A stretch of DNA of 64,000 nt from Paraburkholderia flava (GCF_004359985.1 NZ_SMRO01000001.1:2419698-2483697), one strand, 5' to 3'. Shown: positions 8,176-18,860, counted from the first letter of the stretch. Notes: generated by a model not told the origin, from the letters alone. Numbers and translations: made by a program.

Positions 8176-9024
8176 CTACTTCGCGGTGGCCCGATCGGCA
8201 AGCAGTTGCAGATGCCGCGCCTCGGTCGCATCGTCGGCAGGAAACATGCATTCGATGCGCAACTCCTGCGCGGCGATCGTTTCCGGCGTGCCGACGCTCG
8301 TCACCATCGAGAAGTAGTTGAGCACGATGCCGTCCTTGACGAAGCCGAGCGGAACCACCGGCATCGTCGGTGCGCTGGAGGACGACGTGCCGCGCGATTT
8401 CCAGTCGCGCGGCACGTCGGGGTAGGCCAGCAGTTCGTCGAGCAGACGACCCGTCCCCGCATCGATCACCCGGCCCACCGATTCGCGATACACACGTTGC
8501 AGCAGGCTGCGCGACACGCTGTCCCAATCGGCGACGAACGGGCGCAAGCCCTGCGGATCGAAGACCAGATGCAGCATGTTGCGTGGCCCCGTGCGGGCGG
8601 CCATATCGATGAAGCAGTTGAAAAAGCGTGGCGCTGCGTCGTTCGTCATCAGCACGTTCCAGTGACGGTCCAGCACGATCGCCGGAAAGGGCTCGTGCTG
8701 GCGTATCACGCGTTCGAGCGCGCGGACGACGCCCTGCATTTCCTGCGCATTCCACGGCGCGTCCGGATAGAGCGGCGCGTAACCCGCAGCGAGTAGCAGC
8801 GCATTGCGCTCGCGCAGCGGGACGTCGAGCGTTTGCGCGATGTCGAGGATCGTCTGCCGCCCCGGCACGCTGCGTCCGCTTTCGATAAAACTGATCTGAC
8901 GTTGCGAGACGCCTGCGTCGAGTGACAGCGCAAGCTGACTCACGCCGCGCACGTCCCGCCAGTAACGCAGCAGCTCGCCGAGTTCGTGGGCTGGAGATTT
9001 CTGTTGGGACGGTGCGGCGTTCAT
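8176..9024 (-). CDS. XRE-family regulator with MmyB-like ligand domain
   Basis: 282 residues from the ATG at 9024, preceded by AGGAGA. The N-terminal helix-turn-helix reads RGVSQLALSLDAGVSQRQISFIESGRS. The remaining 200 residues contain the MmyB-like PAS-type domain marker (FPAIVLDRHWNVLMTNDAAPRFF), which probably binds a fatty acid or other small ligand. It lies 44 bp downstream of a CMD-family gene on the same strand, an association often seen for this regulator type with SDR/CMD enzymes. Probably autoregulates through the palindrome upstream of the CMD gene. Confidence 0.87.
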   Translation of the reverse strand: MNAAPSQQKSPAHELGELLRYWRDVRGVSQLALSLDAGVSQRQISFIESGRSVPGRQTILDIAQTLDVPLRERNALLLAAGYAPLYPDAPWNAQEMQGVVRALERVIRQHEPFPAIVLDRHWNVLMTNDAAPRFFNCFIDMAARTGPRNMLHLVFDPQGLRPFVADWDSVSRSLLQRVYRESVGRVIDAGTGRLLDELLAYPDVPRDWKSRGTSSSSAPTMPVVPLGFVKDGIVLNYFSMVTSVGTPETIAAQELRIECMFPADDATEARHLQLLADRATAK

Positions 9025-9068
9025 CTGGCTTTCTCCTGGTGTTTCGCGCGTGCCTTCGCGTGACTTCG

Positions 9069-9623
9069 TTACGCGGGAGCCTGCCACGCGAACTCTGCGA
9101 ACATCGATTCGAGCGGCGGTTGGGTCACGCTGCCTGCATAGTTCGTGATCGTCGATGCGGCGACCACACCGATGACCTCGAGTACCTGCTCGGCGTTGAA
9201 CCCCGCGTCGAGAAAACGCTGCTGGTCTGCTGCCGAAATGCGGCCGCGTTTCTCGATCAACGTGCGCGCCAGCAACGACATCGCTGCGAGCTTTGCATCG
9301 CCGGGCAGCTTGCCGCGCCGGATCGCATCGACGTCGGCACGCTGAACGTCCTGCTTCAGCGCGAGCGCAGAGTGAAACGCGACGGCCCACTCGCATTCGT
9401 TCGTGACGGCGTTGGTCAGCAGCAGCGTCTGGATTTGCTGCTCCGTCAGACTGCCGCCATGCACGCGTTGAAACAGCCCGATGAATCCGTTGATCAGCAC
9501 CGGCGACGCAGCCATCGCGCCTGCGATGTTCGGAATCATGCCGAACACCTCGTTCAATTGCTTCAGGACGGGCTTCGATTGCTCGGGTGCGGATGTGAGC
9601 GTATGAACGGGATAGGTTGCCAT
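9069..9623 (-). CDS. Carboxymuconolactone decarboxylase (AhpD-like) protein
   Basis: 184 residues from the ATG at 9623, which follows AGGAGATACC. The fold markers are VLINGFIGLFQRVHGGSLTEQQIQTLLL and NECEWAVAFHSALAL. The usual peroxidase CxxC of AhpD is replaced by CEWAVAFH, so a decarboxylase or disulfide-redox role cannot be assigned. Helix-rich all-alpha protein, probably hexameric, cytoplasmic. First gene of a two-gene unit with the XRE regulator. Confidence 0.8.
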   Translation of the reverse strand: MATYPVHTLTSAPEQSKPVLKQLNEVFGMIPNIAGAMAASPVLINGFIGLFQRVHGGSLTEQQIQTLLLTNAVTNECEWAVAFHSALALKQDVQRADVDAIRRGKLPGDAKLAAMSLLARTLIEKRGRISAADQQRFLDAGFNAEQVLEVIGVVAASTITNYAGSVTQPPLESMFAEFAWQAPA

Positions 9624-9700
9624 GGTATCTCCTCGAGAGTGAACGCGACCGGATTGGTGACGCGATGGACGAAGAGTAGGCGTGGCGATGCAGTGCGCCA

Positions 9701-9717
9701 ATTACATGCGATGTAAT
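9701..9717. promoter_or_regulatory. palindromic operator upstream of CMD-XRE unit
   Basis: ATTACAT-GCG-ATGTAAT is a perfect 7-bp inverted repeat, 78 bp upstream of the CMD gene start. It is the only strong palindrome in this gap and is the natural site for the XRE/MmyB regulator encoded at the end of the unit. Confidence 0.6.
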
Positions 9718-9833
9718 CGGGAAGCGGATGGGGAATGCGGGGTTGATGCGGGAGTGGTAATCCCGTTGCTCGAGCGACGCCGTGTCGGCAGAGGTTTTTC
9801 GTCGTTGATGGCGAAGCGTTCGGTAACGCGCGT

Positions 9834-9863
9834 AAAACGGGCTCGCATTGGATTGCGAGCCCG
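9834..9863 (-). terminator. rho-independent terminator after SDR gene
   Basis: A perfect 10-bp stem, CGGGCTCGCA / TGCGAGCCCG, with a 6-base loop (9838-9863) is followed on the minus strand by TTTTA. It lies 108 bp past the stop of the SDR gene. Confidence 0.75.
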
Positions 9864-9970
9864 TTTCGTCCGTGGCGCTACATGGATCGGCAAGACGGGC
9901 GAAACATCACCCGTTGCTCTTCGTCAGGTACGCACCGCCAGTCTTGCGCGATGCGCAAGAGCTTGCGTCA

Positions 9971-10717
9971 TTACCGCATGCCGCCGCTCGCGACAAGCTG
10001 TTCGCCGGTCAACCAGCGCGCGTCGTCGGATGCGAGAAACACGGCGATCGATGCGATATCGTCCGGTTGACCCGAGCGGCCCAGCGGCGTATTCGAAAGC
10101 GCCCATGCCTCCATGTCCGAACCGACGATGCCCGCAGTATGCGTGCCTTCGGTGATCACGACGCCGGGGTTGATCGTGTTGACGCGAATCTTGCGCGGCC
10201 CGAGTTCGCGTGCAAGCACGCCGCTGATTGCGTCGACGGCGCCTTTCGTGCCGGTGTAGACAGCGCTCGTCGCCGGCGTAACGCGGGTTACCGCCGAGCT
10301 GATGTTGATGATGCTCGCGCCTTCGCCGAGATGCTTTGCTGCTGCCTGTGTCGTGAGCAGCACGCCCAGCACGTTCGTATCGAACTGTTTGCGATAGTGC
10401 GCTTCGGTGATTTCTTCGAGCGGCGCAAATTCGTAGATGCCGGAATTGTTGACGAGGATGTCGAGGCGGCCATACGTTTCGACAGCCGTATTGACGATGC
10501 CTTGTGCATCGGCGGCCTTCGACACATCGCCTGCTACTGCAACGGCCTTACCGTCGGCCGCCGTAATCGCTGCGACGACCGCATCGGCGCCCGCCTTGCT
10601 GGTCGCGTAGTTCACGACTACCGAAGCACCTTCCGCCGCGAGTGCCTTCGCGATGCCGGCTCCGATACCTTTCGATGCGCCTGTAACGACTGCCACTTTG
10701 CCTGTGAGCTTGCTCAT
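9971..10717 (-). CDS. SDR-family NAD(P)-dependent oxidoreductase
   Basis: 248 residues, classical short-chain dehydrogenase. The start at 10717 (MSKLTGKVAVVTGASKGIGAG) has GAAGGA upstream and places the TGxxxGxG cofactor motif at residues 12-19. NNSGIY, catalytic Ser (INISSAV) and YTGTK (YxxxK) are all present. The FabG-like length and motifs do not reveal the substrate. Single-gene unit ended by its own terminator. Confidence 0.88.
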   Translation of the reverse strand: MSKLTGKVAVVTGASKGIGAGIAKALAAEGASVVVNYATSKAGADAVVAAITAADGKAVAVAGDVSKAADAQGIVNTAVETYGRLDILVNNSGIYEFAPLEEITEAHYRKQFDTNVLGVLLTTQAAAKHLGEGASIINISSAVTRVTPATSAVYTGTKGAVDAISGVLARELGPRKIRVNTINPGVVITEGTHTAGIVGSDMEAWALSNTPLGRSGQPDDIASIAVFLASDDARWLTGEQLVASGGMR

Positions 10718-10910
10718 GATCCATTCCTTCGATGTAGATTCGTAATTGACCGGGACCGGTGCCGCCGCGCAAGCAGCGCTGGGCAGCAACCGGAGACGAT
10801 ACGAATGTAGGCATTTCGTCGAAGGGGATAAAGCGGCTCGAAACGAATTGAGTTGCGGGATCAGCCGAACAATCGAACCAGGCGAATCAGATCAGAGGAT
10901 TCAAGACGCT

Positions 10911-12266
10911 TCACCCGTGGCGCAGCTCGACCCGCCGGATATCCTTCACGATCACGAGGTAGCTGACCACGGTGAGCAGCGCGTTCAGTCCGACGAACAC
11001 CAGTGCGCCGTTGAACGAACCGGTCTTCGCGACCAGATAGCCGATCACGATCGGCGTGACGATGCCTGCGACGTTGCCGAACATGTTGAAGATCGCACCG
11101 GACAGGCCGAGCGCTTCTTTCGGCGACGTGTCCGCGACCACGGCCCAACCGAGTGCGCCGATGCCCTTGCCGAAGAACGCGAGCGACATCAGTGCCACGA
11201 CGATCCAGTCCGTCGACACATAGTTGCAGCCGATCACACACGTCGACAACAACATCCCGCCGACGATCGGCACCTTGCGTGCGAGCGTCAGCGAATGGCC
11301 GCGACGGATCAGCCAGTCGGACAGAATGCCGCCGAGCACACCGCCGGAAAATCCGCAGATCGCCGGCAGCGACGCGACGAGGCCTGCGTGCAGGATCGTC
11401 ATGCCGCGCGCCTGCACGAGGTAGATCGGAAACCACGTCAGGAAGAAATACGTCAGCACGTTGATGCAGTACTGCGCGAGATAAACGCCGACCAGCATCC
11501 GGTTGCTCAGCAGCTGACGCACCAGCGACCAGCCACCGGTTTTCGCCGTGTCGGGTTCGCTGCTTTGCCGCTGTCCGCTGACGAGCCCGCCACCCTGTTC
11601 GATGTACTCGAGTTCGGCTTTCGATACGCGCGGGTGATCGGCGGGATTCTTCATCACCTTCAACCACGTTACTGCGAACACGAAACCGATCGCACCCAGC
11701 ACGAGGTACACCGAGTGCCAGCCGAACATATGCGTGAGCCACGCCATCAGCGGCGTGAAGATGACGGCCGCGAAGTACTGCGCCGCGTTGAAGATCGCCG
11801 ACGCGGTGCCGCGTTCGTTGGTCGGGAACCATGCGGCCACGACCTTAGCATTCCCAGGGAACGCCGGCGATTCGGCCGCGCCCATTGCGAAGCGCAACCC
11901 GAACAGCACGGTCACCGCGGCTGCCGCACTGCCGAGCAGACCGATCGAGCTTTGCAGCAGCGTGAACAGCGACCACAGGAAAATACTCACGGCGTAGACA
12001 CGCCGCGCACCGAAGCGATCGAGCAGCCAGCCGGCCGGCAATTGCGACAGCACGTAGGCCCAGCTGAACGCGGAGAAAATGTAGCCGAGCTTGATCGCGT
12101 CGAAGCCGAACTCGGCGCGCATCGCGGAGCCGGTCACCGACAGCGTCGCGCGGTCCGCGTAATTCAGCGTCGTGATCAGGAAGACCAGCAGCAGGATCCC
12201 GTAGCGGACGCGGGTGCGTGTCGTGGCGGCGTTCGCCGCGCGACTCGCCGTACGGCTCATTTCCAT
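10911..12266 (-). CDS. gudP: MFS glucarate/galactarate:H+ symporter (GudP-like)
   Basis: 451 residues, 12 membrane segments, anion:cation symporter family. TM1 ends in TTLNYADRATLSVTG, typical of GudP/GarP aldarate permeases, and LDRFGARRVY and AAWFPTNERGTASAIFN are further family markers. GGAG precedes the start. It lies 241 bp downstream of kdgD on the same strand, so it probably imports glucarate or galactarate for the pathway encoded next to it. Confidence 0.87.
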   Translation of the reverse strand: MEMSRTASRAANAATTRTRVRYGILLLVFLITTLNYADRATLSVTGSAMRAEFGFDAIKLGYIFSAFSWAYVLSQLPAGWLLDRFGARRVYAVSIFLWSLFTLLQSSIGLLGSAAAAVTVLFGLRFAMGAAESPAFPGNAKVVAAWFPTNERGTASAIFNAAQYFAAVIFTPLMAWLTHMFGWHSVYLVLGAIGFVFAVTWLKVMKNPADHPRVSKAELEYIEQGGGLVSGQRQSSEPDTAKTGGWSLVRQLLSNRMLVGVYLAQYCINVLTYFFLTWFPIYLVQARGMTILHAGLVASLPAICGFSGGVLGGILSDWLIRRGHSLTLARKVPIVGGMLLSTCVIGCNYVSTDWIVVALMSLAFFGKGIGALGWAVVADTSPKEALGLSGAIFNMFGNVAGIVTPIVIGYLVAKTGSFNGALVFVGLNALLTVVSYLVIVKDIRRVELRHG

Positions 12267-12475
12267 GATCGTCTCCGGAAGCTTTTTTGTGTGTGCGAGG
12301 GGGGCGGACGTTCAGGCTTCGCGCCGCGGATTTATCCGCAGCCTCATGCGCGGGGTGACAACGCGGTTCGCGAGGCCCGCACAAGCACCGAAACACCCGG
12401 CAAGACGACGATGCGCGGACGCGCGTCGCATTGCGATGCACGCGGCCGCATCCGCCGCCGCGTGCATGAATACAT

Positions 12476-12496
12476 CGCCGCAGCGTTACTGCGGCG
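12476..12496. other. hairpin between kdgD and gudP
   Basis: CGCCGCAG / CTGCGGCG forms a perfect 8-bp stem with a 5-base loop just after the kdgD stop codon. There is no T-run on the minus strand, so it is more likely an attenuating or mRNA-protecting hairpin than a full terminator. The other 200 bp between the genes show nothing recognisable. Confidence 0.4.
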
Positions 12497-12507
12497 TCAT
12501 TGCCGCT

Positions 12508-13425
12508 TTACTGCGCGCCCAGCGACTTGATCAGCACGTCGAGCATGCCGAGCTCTTCTTCGGTCAGATCGGTCAGCGGCGCACGCACCGGACCCGCATC
12601 GCGGCCGACCAGCTTCGCGCCGGCCTTCACGATGCTGACCGCGTAGCCCGCGCGACGATTGCGGATCGCGAGGTACGGCAGGAAGAATTCGTCGAGCAGC
12701 TTGTTGGTGGTTGCGTGATCGTGTGCGGCAATCGCGCGGTAGAACTCCATCGCGGTCTTCGGAATGAAGTTGAACACCGCCGACGAGTAAACCGGCACGC
12801 CGAGCGCCTTGTACGCGGCTGCGTAGACTTCCGCGGTCGGCAGGCCGCCGAGGTACGAGAAGCGGTCGCCGAGACGACGGCGGATCGACACCATGTTCTC
12901 GATTTCGCCGACGCCGTCCTTGAAGCCGATCAGGTTAGGGCAGCGGTCCGCGAGACGTTCGAGCGTGTCCGCGTTCAGCTTCGAGTTCGCGCGGTTGTAG
13001 ATGATCACGCCCATATCGGGCACCGACTTGCAGACTTCCTCGGCGTGGATCGCGATGCCTTCGAGGCTGGCTTCGGTCAGGTAGTGCGGCATCAGCAGGA
13101 CGCCGTTCGCGCCGTGGCGTTGCGCTTCCTGCGCATACGCGATCGCGACGCGCGTCGGGCCGCCCGCACCGGCGATGATCGGCACCTTGCCCTTGCAGAC
13201 CGCGCTCGCGGTGCGCACGACCTGCGAGTAGTCGTCGTGCGTCAGCGAGAAGAATTCACCCGTGCCGCCTGCGACGAACAGCGCCGATGCGCCGTACGGC
13301 GCGAGCCATTCGAGGCGGCCGGCGTAGGTGTCGGCGCGGAATTCGCCCTGCGCGTCGAAGTCGGTAACGGGGAAGGACAGAAGGCCTTCGGAAACGATCT
13401 GCTTCAGTTCCTGCGGTGTCGTCAT
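12508..13425 (-). CDS. kdgD: 5-dehydro-4-deoxyglucarate dehydratase
   Basis: 305 residues, DHDPS/NAL-type TIM barrel. The start at 13425 ([23 protein letters not shown]) is the usual family start; an upstream in-frame ATG at 13464 adds a non-conserved tail and runs toward the operator. The family motif [14 protein letters not shown], the Schiff-base lysine in [11 protein letters not shown] and the conserved YNRAN Tyr are visible. It dehydrates and decarboxylates 5-keto-4-deoxyglucarate to 2-oxoglutarate semialdehyde. Divergent from garD, which makes its substrate. Confidence 0.93.
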   Translation of the reverse strand: MTTPQELKQIVSEGLLSFPVTDFDAQGEFRADTYAGRLEWLAPYGASALFVAGGTGEFFSLTHDDYSQVVRTASAVCKGKVPIIAGAGGPTRVAIAYAQEAQRHGANGVLLMPHYLTEASLEGIAIHAEEVCKSVPDMGVIIYNRANSKLNADTLERLADRCPNLIGFKDGVGEIENMVSIRRRLGDRFSYLGGLPTAEVYAAAYKALGVPVYSSAVFNFIPKTAMEFYRAIAAHDHATTNKLLDEFFLPYLAIRNRRAGYAVSIVKAGAKLVGRDAGPVRAPLTDLTEEELGMLDVLIKSLGAQ

Positions 13426-13492
13426 GGTAAGTATCCTGGTGTGGCTCGAAACAAGACTCGGCAATGAAAGATAAGAAGAGGTGATTTCTTAT

Positions 13493-13508
13493 ATGTCATC
13501 GTACAACA
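13493..13508. promoter_or_regulatory. GntR-type operator between kdgD and garD
   Basis: ATGTCATCGTACAACA resembles the FadR-type GntR pattern TNGTNNNACNA with one mismatch and is 15/16 identical to the site at 17484-17499. It is 68 bp upstream of kdgD and 166 bp upstream of garD, placed to control both directions. Confidence 0.6.
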
Positions 13509-13673
13509 AGGATTGGGCGAACTCAACGCTAATTTGCGGCATAATGCCGGCCATAGGGTAAATACGGGACGTGTCCGGTTCACCGTGTGTTGTAGGATGA
13601 CGTATGAATGTCTCGCGCGACCGGCGCGAGACGCCGGCGCGCGCCGTTGCGCCGCCACCGACGGATCGATGCA

Positions 13674-15263
13674 ATGGAACACTCACCGCTCTACATTCGC
13701 GTTCACCCCAACGACAACGTCGCGATCGTCGTCAACGACGGCGGCCTGGGCGAGGGCGCGGTATTTCCCGACGGTCTCGCGTTGCGCGAGCGCGTGCCGC
13801 AAGGGCACAAGGTCGCACTGACGGATCTCGCCGAAGGCGACGAGGTCGTCCGCTACAACGTCGTGATCGGCTACGCGCTGAAGGCGCTGCCGAAGGGCAG
13901 CTGGATCAACGAGCACGTGATCCGCATGCCGAGCCCGCCCGGTCTCGAGGATCTGCCGATCGCCACCGTGCGCGCGCCGGACATGCCGCCGCTCGACGGT
14001 TATACGTTCGAAGGCTATCGCAACGCGGACGGCTCGGTCGGCTCGCGCAACATCCTCGCGATCACGACCACCGTGCAATGCGTGGCCGACGTCGTGCAGC
14101 ACGCGGTCACGCGCATCAAGGCCGAGTTGTTGCCGCGCTATCCGAACGTCGACGATGTCGTGAGTCTGGGCCATACATATGGCTGTGGTGTGGCGATCGA
14201 CGCGCCCGACGCGATGGTGCCGATCCGCACCGTGCGCAACATCAGCCTGAATCCGAACTTCGGCGGCGAGGTGATGATGGTGAGCCTCGGCTGCGAGAAG
14301 CTGCAGCCGGAGCGTCTGATGCCGCCCGGCACGATACCGATCGCGACGGCCGCGAACAGCCCCGAAGTCGCCGACGTCGGTGAGCTGCAAACGGACGGCA
14401 ACGGCGACGTCGTCGTGTTGCAGGACGATGCGCACGTCGGCTTCCAGTCGATGATCGAATCGATCATGAAGACCGCCGACGGTCATCTGAAACGCCTGAA
14501 CAATCGCCGTCGCGAGACCTGTCCGGCAGCCGACCTCGTCGTCGGCGTGCAGTGCGGCGGCAGCGATGCGTTCTCCGGATTGACCGCGAATCCCGCAGTC
14601 GGCTTCGCGACCGATCTGCTCGTGCGTGCCGGCGCGACCGTGATGTTCTCCGAGGTCACCGAGGTGCGCGACGGCGTCGATCAGTTGACCGCACGCGCAG
14701 CCAACGCGGATGTCGCAGCGGCGATCATCCGCGAGATGCAGTGGTACGACGATTATCTGAAACGCGGCGGCGCGGATCGCAGCGCGAACACGACGCCGGG
14801 CAACAAGAAGGGCGGCCTGTCGAACATCGTCGAGAAGGCGATGGGTTCGATCATCAAGTCGGGCAACTCGGCGATCTCGGGCGTGCTGTCGCCTGGCGAA
14901 AAGGTCCGGCAGAAAGGGCTGATCTACGCGGCGACGCCCGCGAGCGATTTCATCTGCGGCACGCTGCAGCTCGCGGCGGGCATCAACCTGCATGTGTTCA
15001 CGACCGGTCGCGGCACGCCGTATAGTCTCGCGGAAGTGCCGGTCATCAAGGTCGCGACACGTTCCGATCTGGCGCGCCGCTGGCATGACCTGATGGACAT
15101 CGACGCGGGCACGATTGCGACCGGCGCTGCGAGCATCGAGGACGTGGGCTGGGAACTGTTCCGTCTGATGCTCGACATCGCGAGCGGGCGCAAGGAGACG
15201 TGCGCGGAGAAGCTCAAGCTGCACAACGCGCTGGTGCTGTTCAATCCCGCGCCGGTGACCTGA
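13674..15263 (+). CDS. garD: Galactarate dehydratase
   Basis: 529 residues, UxaA/GarD family (E. coli GarD has 523). An N-terminal SAF-like domain (residues 1-100) is followed by the large UxaA domain with [23 protein letters not shown], the Cys-containing LGHTYGCGV and [10 protein letters not shown] metal-site segments, and [17 protein letters not shown]. It dehydrates galactarate to 5-keto-4-deoxyglucarate, the substrate of the divergent kdgD. The ATG at 13674 gives the expected [15 protein letters not shown] start. Confidence 0.93.
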   Translation: MEHSPLYIRVHPNDNVAIVVNDGGLGEGAVFPDGLALRERVPQGHKVALTDLAEGDEVVRYNVVIGYALKALPKGSWINEHVIRMPSPPGLEDLPIATVRAPDMPPLDGYTFEGYRNADGSVGSRNILAITTTVQCVADVVQHAVTRIKAELLPRYPNVDDVVSLGHTYGCGVAIDAPDAMVPIRTVRNISLNPNFGGEVMMVSLGCEKLQPERLMPPGTIPIATAANSPEVADVGELQTDGNGDVVVLQDDAHVGFQSMIESIMKTADGHLKRLNNRRRETCPAADLVVGVQCGGSDAFSGLTANPAVGFATDLLVRAGATVMFSEVTEVRDGVDQLTARAANADVAAAIIREMQWYDDYLKRGGADRSANTTPGNKKGGLSNIVEKAMGSIIKSGNSAISGVLSPGEKVRQKGLIYAATPASDFICGTLQLAAGINLHVFTTGRGTPYSLAEVPVIKVATRSDLARRWHDLMDIDAGTIATGAASIEDVGWELFRLMLDIASGRKETCAEKLKLHNALVLFNPAPVT

Positions 15264-15425
15264 GGCCTGAGGCCGCAGTGTCGAATGCGCGGTGAGCATG
15301 CGATCGCGATGCATCGCAATGACGCAACCACATACGAACGACGCTGGCCGGATCGCGGATCGCATCACCTCCGATGCCCGACCTCCACCAGCCTGAAATC
15401 ATCATTGAACGACTGACGAAAAGAC

Positions 15426-16277
15426 ATGACCGATTCGAATCCCAACAGCGCTGAGCGCACCGCCGCATCGAAGCCGTTCCGGCGCATCCTGCTGACCGGC
15501 GCGGCCGGCAACCTGGGCCAGCAAATGCGCGGCGCGCTCGCCGCGTGGGCGGACGTGGTCCGCGTGAGCGACATCGCTTCGCTCGGCGACGTGGCCGCGC
15601 ACGAAGAAGCGGTCGTCGCCGATCTGGCCGATTGCGATGCGGTGCATGCGCTGCTCGAAGGCGTCGACGCGGTCGTGCATCTCGGCGGCATTTCGGTCGA
15701 GGCGCCGTTCGAAGATCTGATCGAAGCGAATATCCGCGGACTGTACAACCTGTATTCGTCGGCGCAGAAGCATGGTGTGCGGCGCATCGTTTACGCAAGC
15801 TCGAATCACGCGGTGGGTTTTCATCCGACCACCACGGTCGTCGATGTCGATGCGCCGCTGCGTCCGGATAGTCTGTACGGCGTGACCAAGTGCTTCGGTG
15901 AATCGCTGTCGCGCTACTACTTCGATCGCTTCGGTCTCGAGACGGTGTGTCTGCGGATCGGTTCGTCGTTCGAGCAGCCGAAGAACGCGCGCATGCTCGT
16001 TACGTATCTGAGCTATCGCGACTTCATCGAACTCGTGCGCTGCTCGCTGTTCACGAATCGCGTCGGTCACGCGATCGTGTACGGCGTGTCGGATAACCGC
16101 ACGAAGTGGGTCGACAACACGAAGGCCGCGTTCCTCGGCTTCCGGCCGCAGGATAGCTCCGAGCAGTTCGAGCATCTGTTCCCCGCCGGCGCACCGACCG
16201 CCGATCTCGACGATCCGACGCAGCACTATCAGGGCGGCGCATTCGTGCTGGCTGGCCCGATGGAGCCGAAGCAGTGA
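15426..16277 (+). CDS. udh: NAD-dependent uronate dehydrogenase
   Basis: 283 residues, extended SDR/epimerase fold. TGAAGNLGQQMR is the NAD motif, YASSNHAVGF gives the Ser and SLYGVTK the YxxxK pair. Length and sequence style match bacterial uronate dehydrogenases (about 265-285), which oxidise galacturonate or glucuronate to the aldarolactone. The neighbouring lactonase, garD and kdgD complete the route. The stop overlaps the lactonase start by 4 bp, showing translational coupling. Confidence 0.88.
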   Translation: MTDSNPNSAERTAASKPFRRILLTGAAGNLGQQMRGALAAWADVVRVSDIASLGDVAAHEEAVVADLADCDAVHALLEGVDAVVHLGGISVEAPFEDLIEANIRGLYNLYSSAQKHGVRRIVYASSNHAVGFHPTTTVVDVDAPLRPDSLYGVTKCFGESLSRYYFDRFGLETVCLRIGSSFEQPKNARMLVTYLSYRDFIELVRCSLFTNRVGHAIVYGVSDNRTKWVDNTKAAFLGFRPQDSSEQFEHLFPAGAPTADLDDPTQHYQGGAFVLAGPMEPKQ

Positions 16278-17209
16278 GCGTGGGTTCCGGCTTGAAGGCG
16301 GAACGCGTCGAAGCGGCGGGGAATCTGCCGGCAGCGGTCGGCGAGAGTCCGGTGTGGCGTGCCGCAGAGGGCGCGTTGTACTGGGTCGACATTCCGGCGC
16401 GCAAGATCGTGCGGCTGCAGGTAGAGCGCGGCGAGCGCAGCGAATGGGTGTTGCCGGAGAAGGTCGCATGCATTGCGTTCGATCGCGACGGCAACGTGCT
16501 CGCCGGTTGCGAGAGCGGGCTTTTCGCGGTGACGCTATCTCCTGTTGCTGCTGTCGTTGCCGACGCGCCAGGCAGCGTGTCGTTCAGAAAACTCGCAGCC
16601 CCCGAATTCCCCGCCACCGACATGCGTTTCAACGACGGTCGATGCGATCGTCAGGGCCGCTTCTGGTCAGGCACGATGGTGCAGGACATGTCGGCCGCGC
16701 TGCCGGCCGGCTCGCTGTACCGCTTCGACGAACGCGGCGTGCTGTCGGCGCCGGTGATCGACGCGCTGATCGTGCAGAACGGGCTCGCGTGGTCGCCGGA
16801 CGGCCGCACGATGTATCTGTCCGATTCGCATCCGTTGCGCCGGCTCGTGTGGACCTTCGACTACGACGTCGACGACGGTGTGCCGCACAACCGTCGCGTG
16901 TTCGTGGATCTGCATCAACATGTGGGACGACCGGATGGCGCGGCCGTCGATGCCGACGGTTGCTACTGGATCTGTGCGAACGACGCGGGGCGCGTGCTGC
17001 GTTTCACACCGCAAGGCGAACTCGATCGCGAGATCGGGCTGCCTGCCGCGAAGCCCGCAATGTGTGCGTTCGGCGGACGCGACCTCGATACGCTGTTCAT
17101 CACGTCGATCCATCCGGCTACGGGCGCGACCGAGCACGACGGTCATCTGTTCGCGGTGCGCCCAGGCGTGCGCGGGCTGGCCGAGCCTGAATACGCCGGC
17201 AGGCTGTAG
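16274..17209 (+). CDS. SMP-30/gluconolactonase-family aldarolactonase
   Basis: 311 residues, six-bladed beta-propeller lactonase. GTG start inside the udh stop (GTGA overlap). SMP-30 markers are GESPVWRAAEGALYWVDIPARKI at residues 24-45, FNDGRCDRQGRFWSGTM and GLAWSPDGRTMYLSDS, which hold the Glu, Asn and Asp metal ligands. It is expected to open the galactaro- or glucaro-lactone made by Udh, yielding the aldarate for GarD. Confidence 0.87.
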   Translation: MSVGSGLKAERVEAAGNLPAAVGESPVWRAAEGALYWVDIPARKIVRLQVERGERSEWVLPEKVACIAFDRDGNVLAGCESGLFAVTLSPVAAVVADAPGSVSFRKLAAPEFPATDMRFNDGRCDRQGRFWSGTMVQDMSAALPAGSLYRFDERGVLSAPVIDALIVQNGLAWSPDGRTMYLSDSHPLRRLVWTFDYDVDDGVPHNRRVFVDLHQHVGRPDGAAVDADGCYWICANDAGRVLRFTPQGELDREIGLPAAKPAMCAFGGRDLDTLFITSIHPATGATEHDGHLFAVRPGVRGLAEPEYAGRL

Positions 17210-17218
17210 CCGGCACGC

Positions 17219-17256
17219 GAGGCGGGCGGGGTGCAGATGGCCCGTCCGCCCGCCTC
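17219..17256 (+). terminator. hairpin terminator after lactonase gene
   Basis: An 11-bp perfect stem (GAGGCGGGCGG / CCGCCCGCCTC) starts 9 bp past the lactonase stop. Only a weak T-rich tail (TATTGTTATCT) follows, so termination may be partial. Confidence 0.55.
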
Positions 17257-17280
17257 GTATTGTTATCTCTAATTCATCAC

Positions 17281-17291
17281 TCGTCATACAA
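17281..17291. promoter_or_regulatory. GntR-type operator upstream of TRAP operon
   Basis: TCGTCATACAA exactly fits TNGTNNNACNA and shares the TACAACA core of the sites at 13493 and 17484. It lies in the 597-bp gap before dctP. The rest of that gap shows no gene; apart from the terminator and two operators it is unassigned leader or promoter DNA. Confidence 0.45.
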
Positions 17292-17483
17292 CAATCGGAT
17301 GCGCTTTTCTCCGATTAGTACGTGCCGACCAGCAGAGACAAAAAATCTGTCGCGTACGGCCAACACCTATATCAATAAAGCCTTTCGCGCTTGCCCGGCG
17401 CATCGCAATACCATCATATTCGACACCATGCGGTCCGGGTAAATACCGTCTGTACAACACTTGGCAGCTTTTATAGACTTCAT

Positions 17484-17500
17484 ATGTCGTCGTACAACAT
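17484..17500. promoter_or_regulatory. palindromic GntR-type operator upstream of TRAP operon
   Basis: ATGTCGTCGTACAACAT is a near-perfect palindrome (ATGTYGT-N3-ACRACAT) and fits TNGTNNNACNA exactly. It repeats the site between kdgD and garD, so one regulator, not encoded in this window, probably controls both the enzymes and the TRAP transporter. Confidence 0.62.
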
Positions 17501-17593
17501 ACGAGCCCAAACAAATCCCTTTCGCACTTTCGCAGCCGGTGAGTGACCCGGCGTGATGCAGCGGATGGTTTGAACGGGCGTCGGGACGAATAG

Positions 17594-18808
<1,215 letters not shown>

Positions 18809-18833
18809 GGACCGGGGAACCGGAGCGCCCGAT

Positions 18834-18860
18834 CAAGGCCGGCAGCGATTGCCGGCCTTG
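18834..18860 (+). other. intra-operon hairpin between dctP and dctQ
   Basis: CAAGGCCGGCA / TGCCGGCCTTG is a perfect 11-bp stem with a 5-base loop, 25 bp after the dctP stop, with no T-run. Such a hairpin would stabilise the upstream dctP message, giving more binding protein than membrane subunits. Confidence 0.5.

Noticed and set aside
10746..12530. 594-codon open frame on the plus strand
   Set aside because: Antisense to the GudP-like transporter, made of Arg/His/Asp-rich sequence without hydrophobic or domain pattern; a codon-bias shadow.
13683..15368. 561-codon minus-strand frame opposite garD
   Set aside because: garD is recognised over its full length, and the antisense product has no family resemblance.
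17451..17460. Third possible operator TCTGTACAAC before the TRAP operon
   Set aside because: The GT-to-AC distance is four bases, not three, so it does not fit the TNGTNNNACNA pattern of the two accepted sites.
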